A stretch of DNA of 32,231 bases from Legionella drozanskii LLAP-1 (GCF_001467585.1 NZ_LNXY01000011.1:1-32231), one strand, 5' to 3'. Shown: positions 8,351-16,337, counted from the stretch's first letter. The notes: a model not told the origin generated them from the sequence alone. Numbers and translations are program-made.

Positions 8351-9307
8351 TTACAGAAAAGGATCACTAAAAATAAATTTAGAAGGCACACCTGCAAGAA
8401 AAATACTGGTTTTAAGTTTATTGGTTGTTTCTTTAGGCCCACAAACATATACACGTGTATCACTGGGATTATTAAGACAGGTTAAAACTTTTCGTTCAAT
8501 CGAAGCCTCTGGATAACATCCCTGACTGTTTAGTACGCAAGGTTCATAACGAAAATTTTTGAATACTGCAGCTAGAGTCTTAAGCTCCTCAGCATAATAA
8601 ATATCATTATCAATATAACCGCCATGTATTAGAGTAATAGTGCCTTCATGCCCTTGGCTAAGAGCACTTTTAATGATACCGATTAAAGGGGCTAAACCTG
8701 TTCCTGTCCCCGCCAACAGCATATCAAATGACAAGTTATCAGGATTAAAGTAATAGCATTTACCAAAAGGACCTCTAAGCCTGACTCGTGTATCGATTAT
8801 CGCTGTTTCTTGCAACCATTGACTCATAGCACCATTCTCAACCATCTTAATTTGCAATTCAATATAACCATCTTGAGCTGGTATATTAGCAATAGAGTAG
8901 CTTCTAACAATCTGAGCCGAATTAATTAGATTAAGATATTGACCGGGAATCCAATCATCAAGATTGTCTACTAATAGCTTAATTTTTAACACATTATAAT
9001 TTAGTCGTTCCATGCCAAAAAGCTTGGCTTCCATATCACATTCAGCCGCATCTGGTGATTCGAGTTCTATATCTGTTGCAGGCTTTGCCATGCAGGCAAG
9101 AAAATACCTCTGTGCTTTTAGAGTTTCCGGGAGTCCTTCCTGCCAGGAAGGATCAATCTCACCATCTGTAGCCTTAATAAGACATGACTGACAAATCCCT
9201 GTCTGACATGAATTAGGATAATTAATACCATTGCGTAAAAAACAACTTAAGATGTTCTCATTAGCCGCCAATGAATAAGGCTGATTTTTAAAGGTTATTA
9301 TATTCAT
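8351..9307 (-). CDS. 2Fe-2S ferredoxin / FAD / NAD(P)H oxidoreductase, likely electron donor for the adjacent globin
   Basis: 318 residues in three parts. The N-terminal plant-type ferredoxin domain has cluster ligands C34, C39, C42 and C72 (CQTGICQSC...C). The FAD domain contains VRSYSIAN (RxYS). The NAD(P)H domain contains GTGTGLAPLIG and ends with VYVCGPKE. This order is that of the CDP-6-deoxyglucoseen reductase/phenol hydroxylase reductase-type enzymes. The gene lies 2 nt downstream of a truncated haemoglobin gene that carries an NsrR operator. I infer that it re-reduces the globin haem in an NO dioxygenase reaction, so that the pair replaces a one-chain flavohaemoglobin (Hmp). The 2Fe-2S domain is an extra module that Hmp lacks. 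Confidence 0.88.
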   Translation of the reverse strand: MNIITFKNQPYSLAANENILSCFLRNGINYPNSCQTGICQSCLIKATDGEIDPSWQEGLPETLKAQRYFLACMAKPATDIELESPDAAECDMEAKLFGMERLNYNVLKIKLLVDNLDDWIPGQYLNLINSAQIVRSYSIANIPAQDGYIELQIKMVENGAMSQWLQETAIIDTRVRLRGPFGKCYYFNPDNLSFDMLLAGTGTGLAPLIGIIKSALSQGHEGTITLIHGGYIDNDIYYAEELKTLAAVFKNFRYEPCVLNSQGCYPEASIERKVLTCLNNPSDTRVYVCGPKETTNKLKTSIFLAGVPSKFIFSDPFL

Positions 9308-9309
9308 AT

Positions 9310-9678
9310 CTAACGATCCAAAACATCGGAACGAACGCTATTAGCAATAGCGGCCACTTCATGAATATCGTTATCACTTACACCTAATTCTGTTAGTGTC
9401 GCACCTAAATGCTCGATAATGATGTCAACATGAGAATCGTTTAATCCCATTTTTACTAAATGACGATGCCCCTCTCGCATTCCTTTTCCTGTATAATGAT
9501 TGGGGCCACCAAAAACCATCGTTAAAAAACCTTTTTGTTTGATAATCTGTTGTTCCATATCGATCTCATCAAAAAAATTATTAACGCGTTGATCAGCCAG
9601 GATTTTTCGATAGAAAATATCTACAGCGGTGTTAACCGCTGCTTGGCCACCTAGACGTTCATATAGGGATGTGGACAT
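9310..9678 (-). CDS. Group I truncated haemoglobin
   Basis: 122 residues matching the trHbN/GlbN group: LYERLGGQAAV at the N-terminus, B10 tyrosine (Y23 in IFYRK), Phe pair at 35-36 for the CD1 position, FGGPNHYTGKGMREGHRHL with the proximal haem histidine most likely H71, then MGLNDSHVDIIIEHL. Group I globins with a B10 Tyr commonly turn over NO to nitrate using bound O2. Transcription into the downstream reductase (2-nt gap) and NsrR control of the promoter point to NO detoxification. A ribosome-binding AAGGAG lies about 9 nt upstream. Confidence 0.95.
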   Translation of the reverse strand: MSTSLYERLGGQAAVNTAVDIFYRKILADQRVNNFFDEIDMEQQIIKQKGFLTMVFGGPNHYTGKGMREGHRHLVKMGLNDSHVDIIIEHLGATLTELGVSDNDIHEVAAIANSVRSDVLDR

Positions 9679-9698
9679 AATTTTAACTCCTTACGTTA

Positions 9699-9721
9699 AA
9701 GATGCATTTGAAATACATCTT
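9699..9721 (-). promoter_or_regulatory. NsrR operator overlapping the globin promoter
   Basis: An 11-1-11 palindrome: AAGATGCATTT, G, AAATACATCTT, with one mismatch between half-sites. This fits the known NsrR site (AAGATGyATTT and its complement). On the minus strand a promoter TTGACT (9745-9740), 17-nt spacer, TAAGAT (9722-9717) precedes the globin. The operator covers the -10 and the expected start point, so bound NsrR would block transcription. The site also lies about 50 nt upstream of nsrR and could serve autoregulation. Confidence 0.9.
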
Positions 9722-9768
9722 ATAAAAAGGAATAATAGGAGTCAATAAATAATCTTGGAAATTTTACT

Positions 9769-10203
9769 ATGCAATTAACTCAATTCACGGATTACTCATT
9801 ACGAGCTTTGATCTATATCGCTCTGAAAAAAAATATCTGCACCATCAAAGATATTATTGAAGCTTATACTATTTCGAATAATCACATGATTAAAATAATC
9901 CATAATTTAGCCAAACTAGGGCTAATTAAAACTATTCGGGGTAAAAATGGAGGAATTACCATGGCGGTAAATCCTATAGACATTAATTTGGGAGCCTTGA
10001 TATTAAAACTTGAATCAAATTTTGATTTAGTTCCTTGTTTTAACAAAGAAAAAGCAAATTGTTGTATTGCCCCCGTATGCAAGCTTAAAAATATTCTTTA
10101 TGAAGCTCAGAAAGCATTTATGAATGTGTTAAATCAATTTACCTTAGCAGATATCGTACACAACAAAATCGAATTAAATGCTTTATTAAACATTCATACC
10201 TAA
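9769..10203 (+). CDS. nsrR: Rrf2-family NO-sensing repressor NsrR
   Basis: 144 residues with the NsrR N-terminus MQLTQFTDYSLRALIYIAL, including the aspartate at position 8 that ligates the cluster in characterised NsrR. A winged helix follows, with recognition segment ISNNHMIKIIHNLAKLGLI and wing RGKNGG. The cluster loop has C90, C98/C99 and C104 (PCFNKEKANCCIAPVCKLK), matching the three-cysteine Fe-S loop of NsrR/IscR-type Rrf2 proteins. Nitrosylation of the 4Fe-4S cluster relieves repression. It is divergent from the globin-reductase pair with an NsrR palindrome between them, which makes NsrR rather than IscR the confident choice. Confidence 0.94.
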   Translation: MQLTQFTDYSLRALIYIALKKNICTIKDIIEAYTISNNHMIKIIHNLAKLGLIKTIRGKNGGITMAVNPIDINLGALILKLESNFDLVPCFNKEKANCCIAPVCKLKNILYEAQKAFMNVLNQFTLADIVHNKIELNALLNIHT

Positions 10204-10211
10204 GGTAGTTC

Positions 10212-10338
10212 TCACTGAATTTTTTGGGCTAACAAATGACCAAATAATCCCTGTAAAGGTCTTCCATATTCATCCAGCTTATGAAGAAGTCCTGCAGATT
10301 CTTTACATTCAAGTATCGACCAACCACTGTCCTGATAG
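10212..10338 (-). pseudogene. Short open fragment on the downstream side of the first inverted-repeat element
   Basis: The minus strand from 10338 has an open frame YQDSGWSILECKESAGLLHK continuing LDEYGRPLQGLFGHLLAQ to a stop at 10212-10214. It has no start of its own and begins exactly at the TA flanking the insertion. It may be the 3' part of the gene cut by the element. A second frame across the healed junction is also open, so I cannot say which was translated. No family recognised. Confidence 0.35.
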
Positions 10339-10666
10339 GCCTGGGACTAAGGATCGTGCGGTGAAGTGTAAAATAAGGTCTTTTTTGAGGTTATTTTTAA
10401 AATAAAACCAATATAATCAATAACATAAAGTCATCTTATAAAGGAAATTTATTCGAGTAAAATTTGAGCATGCCTGAAAGGTTGCAATTTAAATTTTTTT
10501 ATTTAATATCAACAAGTTAATCAAAACATGTTCGATGCAATATCGCGAATAAAAAAGTATAAATTTTTCCCATTGACATGAACCTCTAACCCGCACCAGG
10601 ACTGGATCCATCATTAAAAAACAGCTTGATTTTGACACTTTACCGCACGATCCTTAGTCCCAGGCC
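10339..10666. mobile_element. MITE-like element 1 (328 bp, 32-bp terminal inverted repeats, TA duplication)
   Basis: Terminal inverted repeats at 10339-10370 and 10635-10666 match at 31 of 32 bases and begin GGCCTGGGACTAAGGATCG. TA dinucleotides flank both ends (10337-10338 and 10667-10668), the target duplication made by IS630/Tc1/mariner-type transposases. There is no coding frame inside, so it is non-autonomous. It interrupts a DUF1840-like gene region. Confidence 0.85.
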
Positions 10667-10919
10667 TACTAGCGGCTTTGAGCATATTAATTAAAGGTAA
10701 TGCTCTGTGATCTAGCTCATTGTCATCCTCTTGAGTTGCAATCGAGCTGGAGTTTTTACGTTTTTCTTGCTCAAGGGGCTTGTTCTAAGCGAGGAGCTCT
10801 TCAGCAACTATCGCTCCAGGCACAGTAGCACTGTGTCCATCATCATTTAATAGCTTCTTGGCTACATCCCCAAACTTAGTGATATTTTCATACTCTTTGC
10901 AGGAGAAAGTGACTAACAT
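10667..10919 (-). pseudogene. DUF1840-like gene, broken by a nonsense codon and a MITE
   Basis: From ATG at 10919 the minus strand reads MLVTFSCKEYENITKFGDVA, KKLLNDDGHSATVPGAIVAE, ELLA, then an in-frame TAG, then NKPLEQEKRKNSSS, and later HRALPLINMLKAAS before the element. DUF1840 proteins share MLVTFxxKxxxxITMFGDVAxxLLxxxGHSGTVPGAI and an HRAxPLxxLLKAA ending, so the assignment is good. The stop in the middle and the insertion at the 3' end indicate decay. No good Shine-Dalgarno sequence remains. Confidence 0.75.
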
Positions 10920-10951
10920 ATAATTCCCTCAAAATCATAGAATGAGTTGCG

Positions 10952-11058
10952 GCAGCGAAGCGAAATCAAGGTTTCTTCATTTTAATCGTTCTAAATTTTT
11001 TGAAAGATGGGATAAGTATGAATGTGTAAGATATATATCCTTGATTTCGCTTCGCTGC
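10952..11058. repeat. 107-bp element with perfect 20-bp inverted repeats
   Basis: GCAGCGAAGCGAAATCAAGG at 10952-10971 is repeated in perfect inverted form at 11039-11058, with an A/T-rich spacer of 67 bp. It sits between the DUF1840 relic and the HAD protein gene. The TTCGCTTCGCTGCATCAAGG type of sequence resembles a small dispersed palindromic repeat; dispersal can only be checked against the genome. Confidence 0.7.
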
Positions 11059-11095
11059 ATCAAGGCTACGATAATATAAATCATTCGAGAGCGCC

Positions 11096-12268
11096 ATGAA
11101 AATTATTTTTTTAGATATTGATGATGTTTTGTACCTTAAAGTTTACCGAGAGCTTTCAGCAACTGAATTGCAGGATATACGTCTCAAATTAAAGGAAAAG
11201 TATTCTCCTGAAGCCGTTGATAGTTTGAAAGAGCGTTTTCTGATAGCTGCTTTAAATTTTACACCTCTAGCCATTGATTATTTAAAAATACTTTGTCAGG
11301 AAGAAGATGTTAAGATTGTTATCTCTTCTACTTGGCGACTTTCCAACTCTCTGGAGCAGTTACAGGCCTTATTTTCCATGTATGAACTGGGCGATAAGAT
11401 AATTGGTTATACCCCAGATATTTACTATTACAACCGCGGTCAAGAAATTGAATCATGGCTTATAGAGCATCTCGATAAGATAGACGCTTTTCTTATTCTA
11501 GATGACGATAATTGGAATATATCGGGTCATTTTTTACCTCGCTTTGTACATTGCACTCAAGGTTTTCATTTTGAAAAGTACTTTTTAGAAGCTCAGCAGA
11601 TCTTAAAAACGCCACTACGAGGAGAAGAGTCAAATGTGGGGCGATATTTCAAAGCTGTTGAGCAGTCCATTGCTTCTAATCGCCCTATTCTTATTCGTTC
11701 TTTTGATATCGCTGAATATAGGTTAATTAATCAATGTAACCAAAGAGAATTTATGGTCTGTCTTGGCAAGCTAATTCCTCAAGGTCCTGAGGATGCCTGC
11801 TCATTCACTTTTGAGAGCCTAGACGGTTCTGCAATTTTAGAAATCCTTAGCTTTCTTGATGAACATAAAATTAATATTAATACACTTCATTTTTTGAATT
11901 GTTATAGTGATCTTGGTTTAGTTCTTAAAAATTGGTTTCAACATGTTTCTGATCCACTCAATATTAAAATTACCCATCGAAAGCCTCAGTTTAGTAATAC
12001 CTTATTTGAAGCCATAGAAGGTAACAACAATCTCTTGGTTGAATTTCACTATGGAGAATCACTATTTTACGAACTTGATCTTGGATTAATTATTGAGCTC
12101 GAACGAAAAAAACGTATTAATTGGTTCTGCTATGATGGAAGTTCAGACAAATCTCAGTCTTCCAAGTTCACATATACTCAAGACGGAGTGCAATTTTTTA
12201 AACGCTTGCCAAGTCGAAATCCAGATGACTTACTTATATCAAGTCAGCCCACCAACTCTTTAGGTTGA
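11096..12268 (+). CDS. HAD-domain ('Swiss Army Knife RNA repair' type) protein with unknown C-terminal half
   Basis: 390 residues. The N-terminal 160 or so form a HAD-like domain: motif I FLDIDDVLYL (DxDxxL at residues 6-10), motif II VISSTWRLS (about 80-88) and motif III-like LILDDDNW (about 140-147). This arrangement is that of the HAD domain found in Swiss Army Knife RNA-repair proteins. The C-terminal 220 residues (ILEILSFLDEHKININTLHF and following) have leucine-spaced segments that could be solenoid-like, but I do not recognise them. The gene stands alone, preceded by a palindromic repeat. Whether it repairs or damages nucleic acid is unknown. Confidence 0.75.
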   Translation: MKIIFLDIDDVLYLKVYRELSATELQDIRLKLKEKYSPEAVDSLKERFLIAALNFTPLAIDYLKILCQEEDVKIVISSTWRLSNSLEQLQALFSMYELGDKIIGYTPDIYYYNRGQEIESWLIEHLDKIDAFLILDDDNWNISGHFLPRFVHCTQGFHFEKYFLEAQQILKTPLRGEESNVGRYFKAVEQSIASNRPILIRSFDIAEYRLINQCNQREFMVCLGKLIPQGPEDACSFTFESLDGSAILEILSFLDEHKININTLHFLNCYSDLGLVLKNWFQHVSDPLNIKITHRKPQFSNTLFEAIEGNNNLLVEFHYGESLFYELDLGLIIELERKKRINWFCYDGSSDKSQSSKFTYTQDGVQFFKRLPSRNPDDLLISSQPTNSLG

Positions 12269-12269
12269 T

Positions 12270-12332
12270 TAGGACCTGTTTAAAAATCTACTGTCTTTTC
12301 AGCTCAAATCAGCGAATTGTAAACAGGCCCTA
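12270..12332. repeat. 63-bp palindromic element between the HAD gene and the recombinase
   Basis: Arms TAGGACCTGTTTA (12270-12282) and TAAACAGGCCCTA (12320-12332) pair with one mismatch. It starts 2 nt after the HAD gene stop. It could be a terminator-like structure or a relic of a small mobile repeat. Confidence 0.5.
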
Positions 12333-12421
12333 TTATTTACAGAGTTTTTAGTTTGAGCTAGATAACGTACCTTATCCATCACAAACAGGGTATAATGAGG
12401 GAAAATCAAAAAAGAGACCCT

Positions 12422-13444
12422 ATGAATTTCCTGGATGACCAAAATCCAAAAAATCGAAAGTTTGTGATAGATAAGATTTTCCATCCTTTGGATGTTCATT
12501 TTGACACCAATTCACTTTCAGCATGGTTGTCTTATTATTACTCAGTGCATGTAAAAGGGGCTCCAGAGAAAACCGAACAAGCCAAAATGAAAGACCTGTC
12601 AAAATTTATTCATTTTTTCCAAAATGAAGTAGGGCATGATTTGGTCGATAGTTGGACACCAGCAGTGAGCAAGCATTTTCAGAAAAATTTATGTAAAACG
12701 ATTTCAGAGAAAACCGGAAAACCATACAAAGCAACTTCTATTAATCGAACGATGGCAACAATTCGCCACGTAGGTCGATGGCTTCATCAACAACGTCCCT
12801 TATTAGCAGGCGATCCACTAGCGCAAGTTAAAGATCTACAAACCGATGCGCCTGATTGGAATGGATTAACTTCACGTCAATTAATGAGATTAAAATCTGC
12901 TTGCGAACAACGGATTAAAAGCTGTACACGCAAAAATCAAAATCCATTAATGGAAATGGCATTATTTTATGTGTTGCTTGGCACAGGGCTTCGCGAATCG
13001 GAAGTGGTTACCTTAAATGTCGGCCAGTATAGACAAAAGGGTTTGTGTGAAGTGTTACGCCATAAATCAAAACGAATCAGCCAAAAAATTCCTTTGCCGC
13101 AAGAGAGTAGGGGATATTTAGATCAATATTTAGAAAGAAGGGAGGCCCAAGAGGATGAACCTTTATTTATCACAAGATATGGTACTCGATTACAAACTTT
13201 AGACGTTTATCGAATATGTCAACGCGTTCTAAAGCAAGCCTTGGCTTTTTTGCCAGATCATGAGAAGTTTGAATTTACTCCTCATAAACTACGACATACT
13301 TTTCTAAAAAAGGTAACTGATAAGCACGGGGTGCATTTTGCGCAGGAAATAAGCGGAAATGTATCTATTAAAGAAATATTTCGTTATGCAAAACCCAGCC
13401 AGGAAGAAATGCAAACAACAATTGAGGAGTTATTTGAAATTTGA
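12422..13444 (+). CDS. Tyrosine recombinase / phage-type integrase
   Basis: About 340 residues. There is a core-binding N-terminal domain (SAWLSYYYSVHVKG onwards) and a C-terminal catalytic domain with GTGLRESEV (catalytic R), a lysine-rich beta-hairpin LRHKSKRISQKIPL, HKLRHTF (HxxR with a following H) and the C-terminal EIFRYAKP tyrosine. The usual second His/Trp (LGHxxIxxTxxY) is replaced: here the block reads ISGNVSIKEIFRY, with Asn at that place. An ATG at 12395 extends the frame by nine codons, but it overlaps a TATAAT (12391-12396) that looks like a -10 box, so I prefer ATG 12422. The role is integration or excision of an unknown element; no attachment sites were identified. Confidence 0.87.
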   Translation: MNFLDDQNPKNRKFVIDKIFHPLDVHFDTNSLSAWLSYYYSVHVKGAPEKTEQAKMKDLSKFIHFFQNEVGHDLVDSWTPAVSKHFQKNLCKTISEKTGKPYKATSINRTMATIRHVGRWLHQQRPLLAGDPLAQVKDLQTDAPDWNGLTSRQLMRLKSACEQRIKSCTRKNQNPLMEMALFYVLLGTGLRESEVVTLNVGQYRQKGLCEVLRHKSKRISQKIPLPQESRGYLDQYLERREAQEDEPLFITRYGTRLQTLDVYRICQRVLKQALAFLPDHEKFEFTPHKLRHTFLKKVTDKHGVHFAQEISGNVSIKEIFRYAKPSQEEMQTTIEELFEI

Positions 13445-13477
13445 AAACATCTTTAACCTATAAAAAGGTAATAGAAA

Positions 13478-14692
13478 ATGAAGCAATATCAAAATCATCA
13501 TTATGTATCTCAATGGTATCAGTATAATTTTATCCCAAGCGAATTCAAAAGTAAGAATCTTTATTACCTTGATTTAAATCCGCCCCAGAGAATAAGTGCA
13601 GGGCATAGATATTCCTTAAAAAATCCAAATTGGTGGGGACCAAGTAAATGTTTTTTTTCAAAGCATTTATATAGTTTAAAGATAGGGGAAGGATATTCCA
13701 CTGAGTTAGAAGAAAAATTTTTTGGAAGAATAGACCGAATAGGGGCGGCTTCACTCAATTATTTTTCAAATTTTACTCATCCGTCTGCCAATTCAACATA
13801 CTTCGACGATTTTATTGATTTTATGAGCACACAGAGATTGCGTACTCCAAAAGGATTAGGCTATTTTCAAAAATTAATTAAAATCAGTGATCAAAATGAA
13901 TTGCTAAAGAAAATTGAGGAACTACAGAGATTGTTTGGTGCAATTTGGTCTGAAAGTCAGTGGTGCATCCTTGATGCAAGTCAGTCTAACATCAAATTTA
14001 TCATTTCTGATCATCCTGTTACTACTTATAATAAGCAGTGTTTTCCAGGTTCAAAATATTGCTTAAGTTTTAATGATCCGGATATTCGATTTTTAGGAAC
14101 ACATACTATTTTTCCTTTAAATTTTAACAAACTCTTAGTACTTACAAATAATGGATGGTTTAGAAATCCTTATCAAAAGCCACTTAAATATCGAGAAAAT
14201 CCTCATTATGTAAGAAATTCTTTCTTTAATTTTCAGGATATCCAAATTGGGCGACAGTTATCGGAACTCGAGGTTAGCCAGATAAATTACATCATAAAAA
14301 ATCGTGCATTTAGATATATTGCGGCGGCTAAAGAAGAATGGCTTTATCCAGAAAGTAAATTGTCGAATACTTATTGGCCGAACTTTGGAAAAGACTTTTT
14401 ATTAATGCCAGATCCTCGTTCTTCATTGATTTCTTCAGGGCCATTAATTTCGTACTTTGACGGAAGAATTGATGCTTATGATATATATGGGCGGAAACCA
14501 CATGATCAAAGGTATGAAGATCAAAAATTAAAGAAAAAAGAGTCTGAAGCTTTCAAGGCATTTAGGGGTGATTATGCTCGGAAATTTGGTCCTAGAAGGC
14601 GAGGCTTGACAGGGGTTGGAGCTGAATTAGGTTATACGGATGATCCTGAATCTCATACAAGAAATATAAAAATTCCAAAACTACAAAACTAA
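13478..14692 (+). CDS. DUF4238 domain-containing protein
   Basis: 404 residues starting MKQYQNHHYVSQWYQYNF, which matches the DUF4238 opening (xxHYVPxxxLxxF). Further family-like segments are the central WCILDAS...FIISDHPVTTY (residues about 165-188) and TIFPLNFNKLLVLTN (about 211-225), resembling the NPF/FIxSDxPV part of the domain. The function of DUF4238 is unknown, though such genes turn up in accessory and defence-rich regions. The gene follows the recombinase by 33 nt on the same strand, so they may be co-transcribed. The C-terminal 60 residues are highly charged (KKKESEAFKAFRGDYARKFG) and are probably a tail outside the domain. Confidence 0.75.
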   Translation: MKQYQNHHYVSQWYQYNFIPSEFKSKNLYYLDLNPPQRISAGHRYSLKNPNWWGPSKCFFSKHLYSLKIGEGYSTELEEKFFGRIDRIGAASLNYFSNFTHPSANSTYFDDFIDFMSTQRLRTPKGLGYFQKLIKISDQNELLKKIEELQRLFGAIWSESQWCILDASQSNIKFIISDHPVTTYNKQCFPGSKYCLSFNDPDIRFLGTHTIFPLNFNKLLVLTNNGWFRNPYQKPLKYRENPHYVRNSFFNFQDIQIGRQLSELEVSQINYIIKNRAFRYIAAAKEEWLYPESKLSNTYWPNFGKDFLLMPDPRSSLISSGPLISYFDGRIDAYDIYGRKPHDQRYEDQKLKKKESEAFKAFRGDYARKFGPRRRGLTGVGAELGYTDDPESHTRNIKIPKLQN

Positions 14693-14753
14693 AGAAACGA
14701 TAAACGGTAATATGGTGAGCCCTTCATTTTTAGCTGAAGCAAAAAGTAGAGGA

Positions 14754-14949
14754 TTACGCAAATAGTGCCAATTTTTGCCTTGGAGGAATCCCTCCAATAG
14801 CAGTATTTGTACGTTCATAACCATTGTTCGCATGAAGTTGTACCTCAGCAATACTTTGAAATAAATATTGAGCTTAACTCATCATACCTAACTCTGGAAT
14901 TATAGCGTTCAATATAGGCATTTTGTTGAATGAGTTCCAGATTCGTGTT
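14754..14949 (-). pseudogene. Remnant of an IS3-family transposase (OrfB C-terminus)
   Basis: The minus strand reads LELIQQNAYIERYNSRVRYD then, after a one-base shift, QYLFQSIAEVQLHA, a deletion, and YERTNTAIGGIPPRQKLA to a stop at 14754-14756. The IS3 OrfB C-terminus reads QQNAYxERYNRxVRYxWLxxYLFxSIxEVQ...WLWxYNxERPNxAxGGITPxQKLA. The relic therefore keeps the last 65 or so residues with one frameshift and a short internal deletion. No inverted repeats or N-terminal half are seen. Confidence 0.8.
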
Positions 14950-14968
14950 ACATAATTGACCCCTGTTC

Positions 14969-16003
14969 TTAAATCAAGACGGGCATATTGGCAATGTCAG
15001 GTTTTAACGTTTTGTTACTAATGTCATTAGTTATCAAGCACTCACGCAGAGGAGTTAGTACATAATTGGTATAAGGGACATTAATTTTAATTACATCTGC
15101 AAAATGTTGTAGGTGATTATTTATGCAATGATTAACTAACTTATCCAAACTTGGAAATTTTCCTGTTTCTAAATAATGAGTGCACGGGCTTCTGAAAAAA
15201 AGAAATGATCCTTTTTGTGCTTGAGCACGTATATTAAATTGAAGCTCATCATCATTATAAAGAAAACAGGGAGCGTCATCAGAAAAATCTAGTTGTTTGT
15301 AAGCGTAAACTGAAAAACATGTAGAGTCGATTTTATCTCCACCATCAGTAGCAAAATGTAGAGCAACTAAATAGCATGTAGTTACGTCTACTGCTGCTGT
15401 TGGAAAATCGTAGTGCTGGGGGAATGTTTGATTGTAACTTGTTATAACATTATCATGGCTACCTTTTTGGTGGATATTTCCATCCATCAAAATTATATCT
15501 AATAATAAGGGTAGAGTATGTTGAATATAACCAATGAATTTATCTTTCGTAGCCCAAACTTGATAAGGAATAACTTCACAAAGAGATGAAGTTTTCTTAT
15601 CAAAGAGATGATTGTTTGGATTTTGGCTAACATAGAGACCAAGATAAAAATTATATTTTAATAAGAATGTCCCCAATTCAAATAATTTCTGAATTTTGAG
15701 TGGTAATTGCTCAAAATATCGTATTTTATTTTTATTCTTATAAAGAATTAAGCTCACAAACTCTAGAATTTCTTTACAATTAAGCCATTCTTTTACAACA
15801 GATTCGTTAAATGGATATGAATAATTAGAAGAGGGGACTTGTATTTTCTTTATATATGCATCGAGCCGATTTTCTCTAAAAATACTAGGAATTACATGCC
15901 ATTGAATTGCATCTCGTTGACCTCGAAAAAAATACCCCTGTCCTGAAAGAGCTTCTAAAAAAGGAATTAGTTCTTTTAATGAATTAAAGTAACGGCTTTT
16001 CAT
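14969..16003 (-). CDS. FRG-domain protein
   Basis: 344 residues. The N-terminus has SLKELIPFLEALSGQGYFFRGQRDAIQWHVIPSIFRE, the FRG motif (F/Y-R-G-Q followed by W and PS.FR). Later QHYDFPTAAVDVTTCYLVALHFAT is the second conserved block of the domain (QHxGxPTxxLDxTxxxxxALxFA). FRG domains occur in proteins of unknown biochemistry, often near phage-defence and toxin genes. It is transcribed away from the xre-RES pair, leaving a 334-nt divergent intergenic region. No catalytic function can be assigned. Confidence 0.88.
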   Translation of the reverse strand: MKSRYFNSLKELIPFLEALSGQGYFFRGQRDAIQWHVIPSIFRENRLDAYIKKIQVPSSNYSYPFNESVVKEWLNCKEILEFVSLILYKNKNKIRYFEQLPLKIQKLFELGTFLLKYNFYLGLYVSQNPNNHLFDKKTSSLCEVIPYQVWATKDKFIGYIQHTLPLLLDIILMDGNIHQKGSHDNVITSYNQTFPQHYDFPTAAVDVTTCYLVALHFATDGGDKIDSTCFSVYAYKQLDFSDDAPCFLYNDDELQFNIRAQAQKGSFLFFRSPCTHYLETGKFPSLDKLVNHCINNHLQHFADVIKINVPYTNYVLTPLRECLITNDISNKTLKPDIANMPVLI

Positions 16004-16282
16004 TTTTATTTTTCAATATTAATCATAGTACATGACAATAATTTAAAGGCCATATTGTTCTGATAATATACATCATCAAATCATAAAAACAACCAGTCAT
16101 CGGAATAAATTAGCATGAGATTAAAGATAGTGCGCAAGTAAAAACACTGTTACTGCCCAATAAAGTAAAAAACTTAATTATTGTAAATTGATCTTAGATT
16201 CATTTAAACGAATCTTTCGAGTTTATCATTCCGAAAATGGAACATTGAGTGGGGAAATCTAATTTGTATTTATGTCCTTTCA

Positions 16283-16332
16283 TAGACAATTGTCCCTGAG
16301 TGGACTATAATTTACTAAAGTTTATGAGGAGA
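16283..16332 (+). promoter_or_regulatory. Promoter, possible operator and RBS of the xre-RES operon
   Basis: A -35 TAGACA (16283-16288), 17-nt spacer and -10 TATAAT (16306-16311) precede the antitoxin gene, with GAGGAGA (16326-16332) as ribosome-binding site. Two overlapping palindromes fill the spacer: GACAATTGTC (16285-16294) and GTCC...GGAC (16292-16305). These are likely binding sites for the Xre antitoxin, by analogy with autoregulated toxin-antitoxin operons. The remaining intergenic DNA back to 16004 shows nothing further. Confidence 0.6.
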
Positions 16333-16337
16333 TCATT

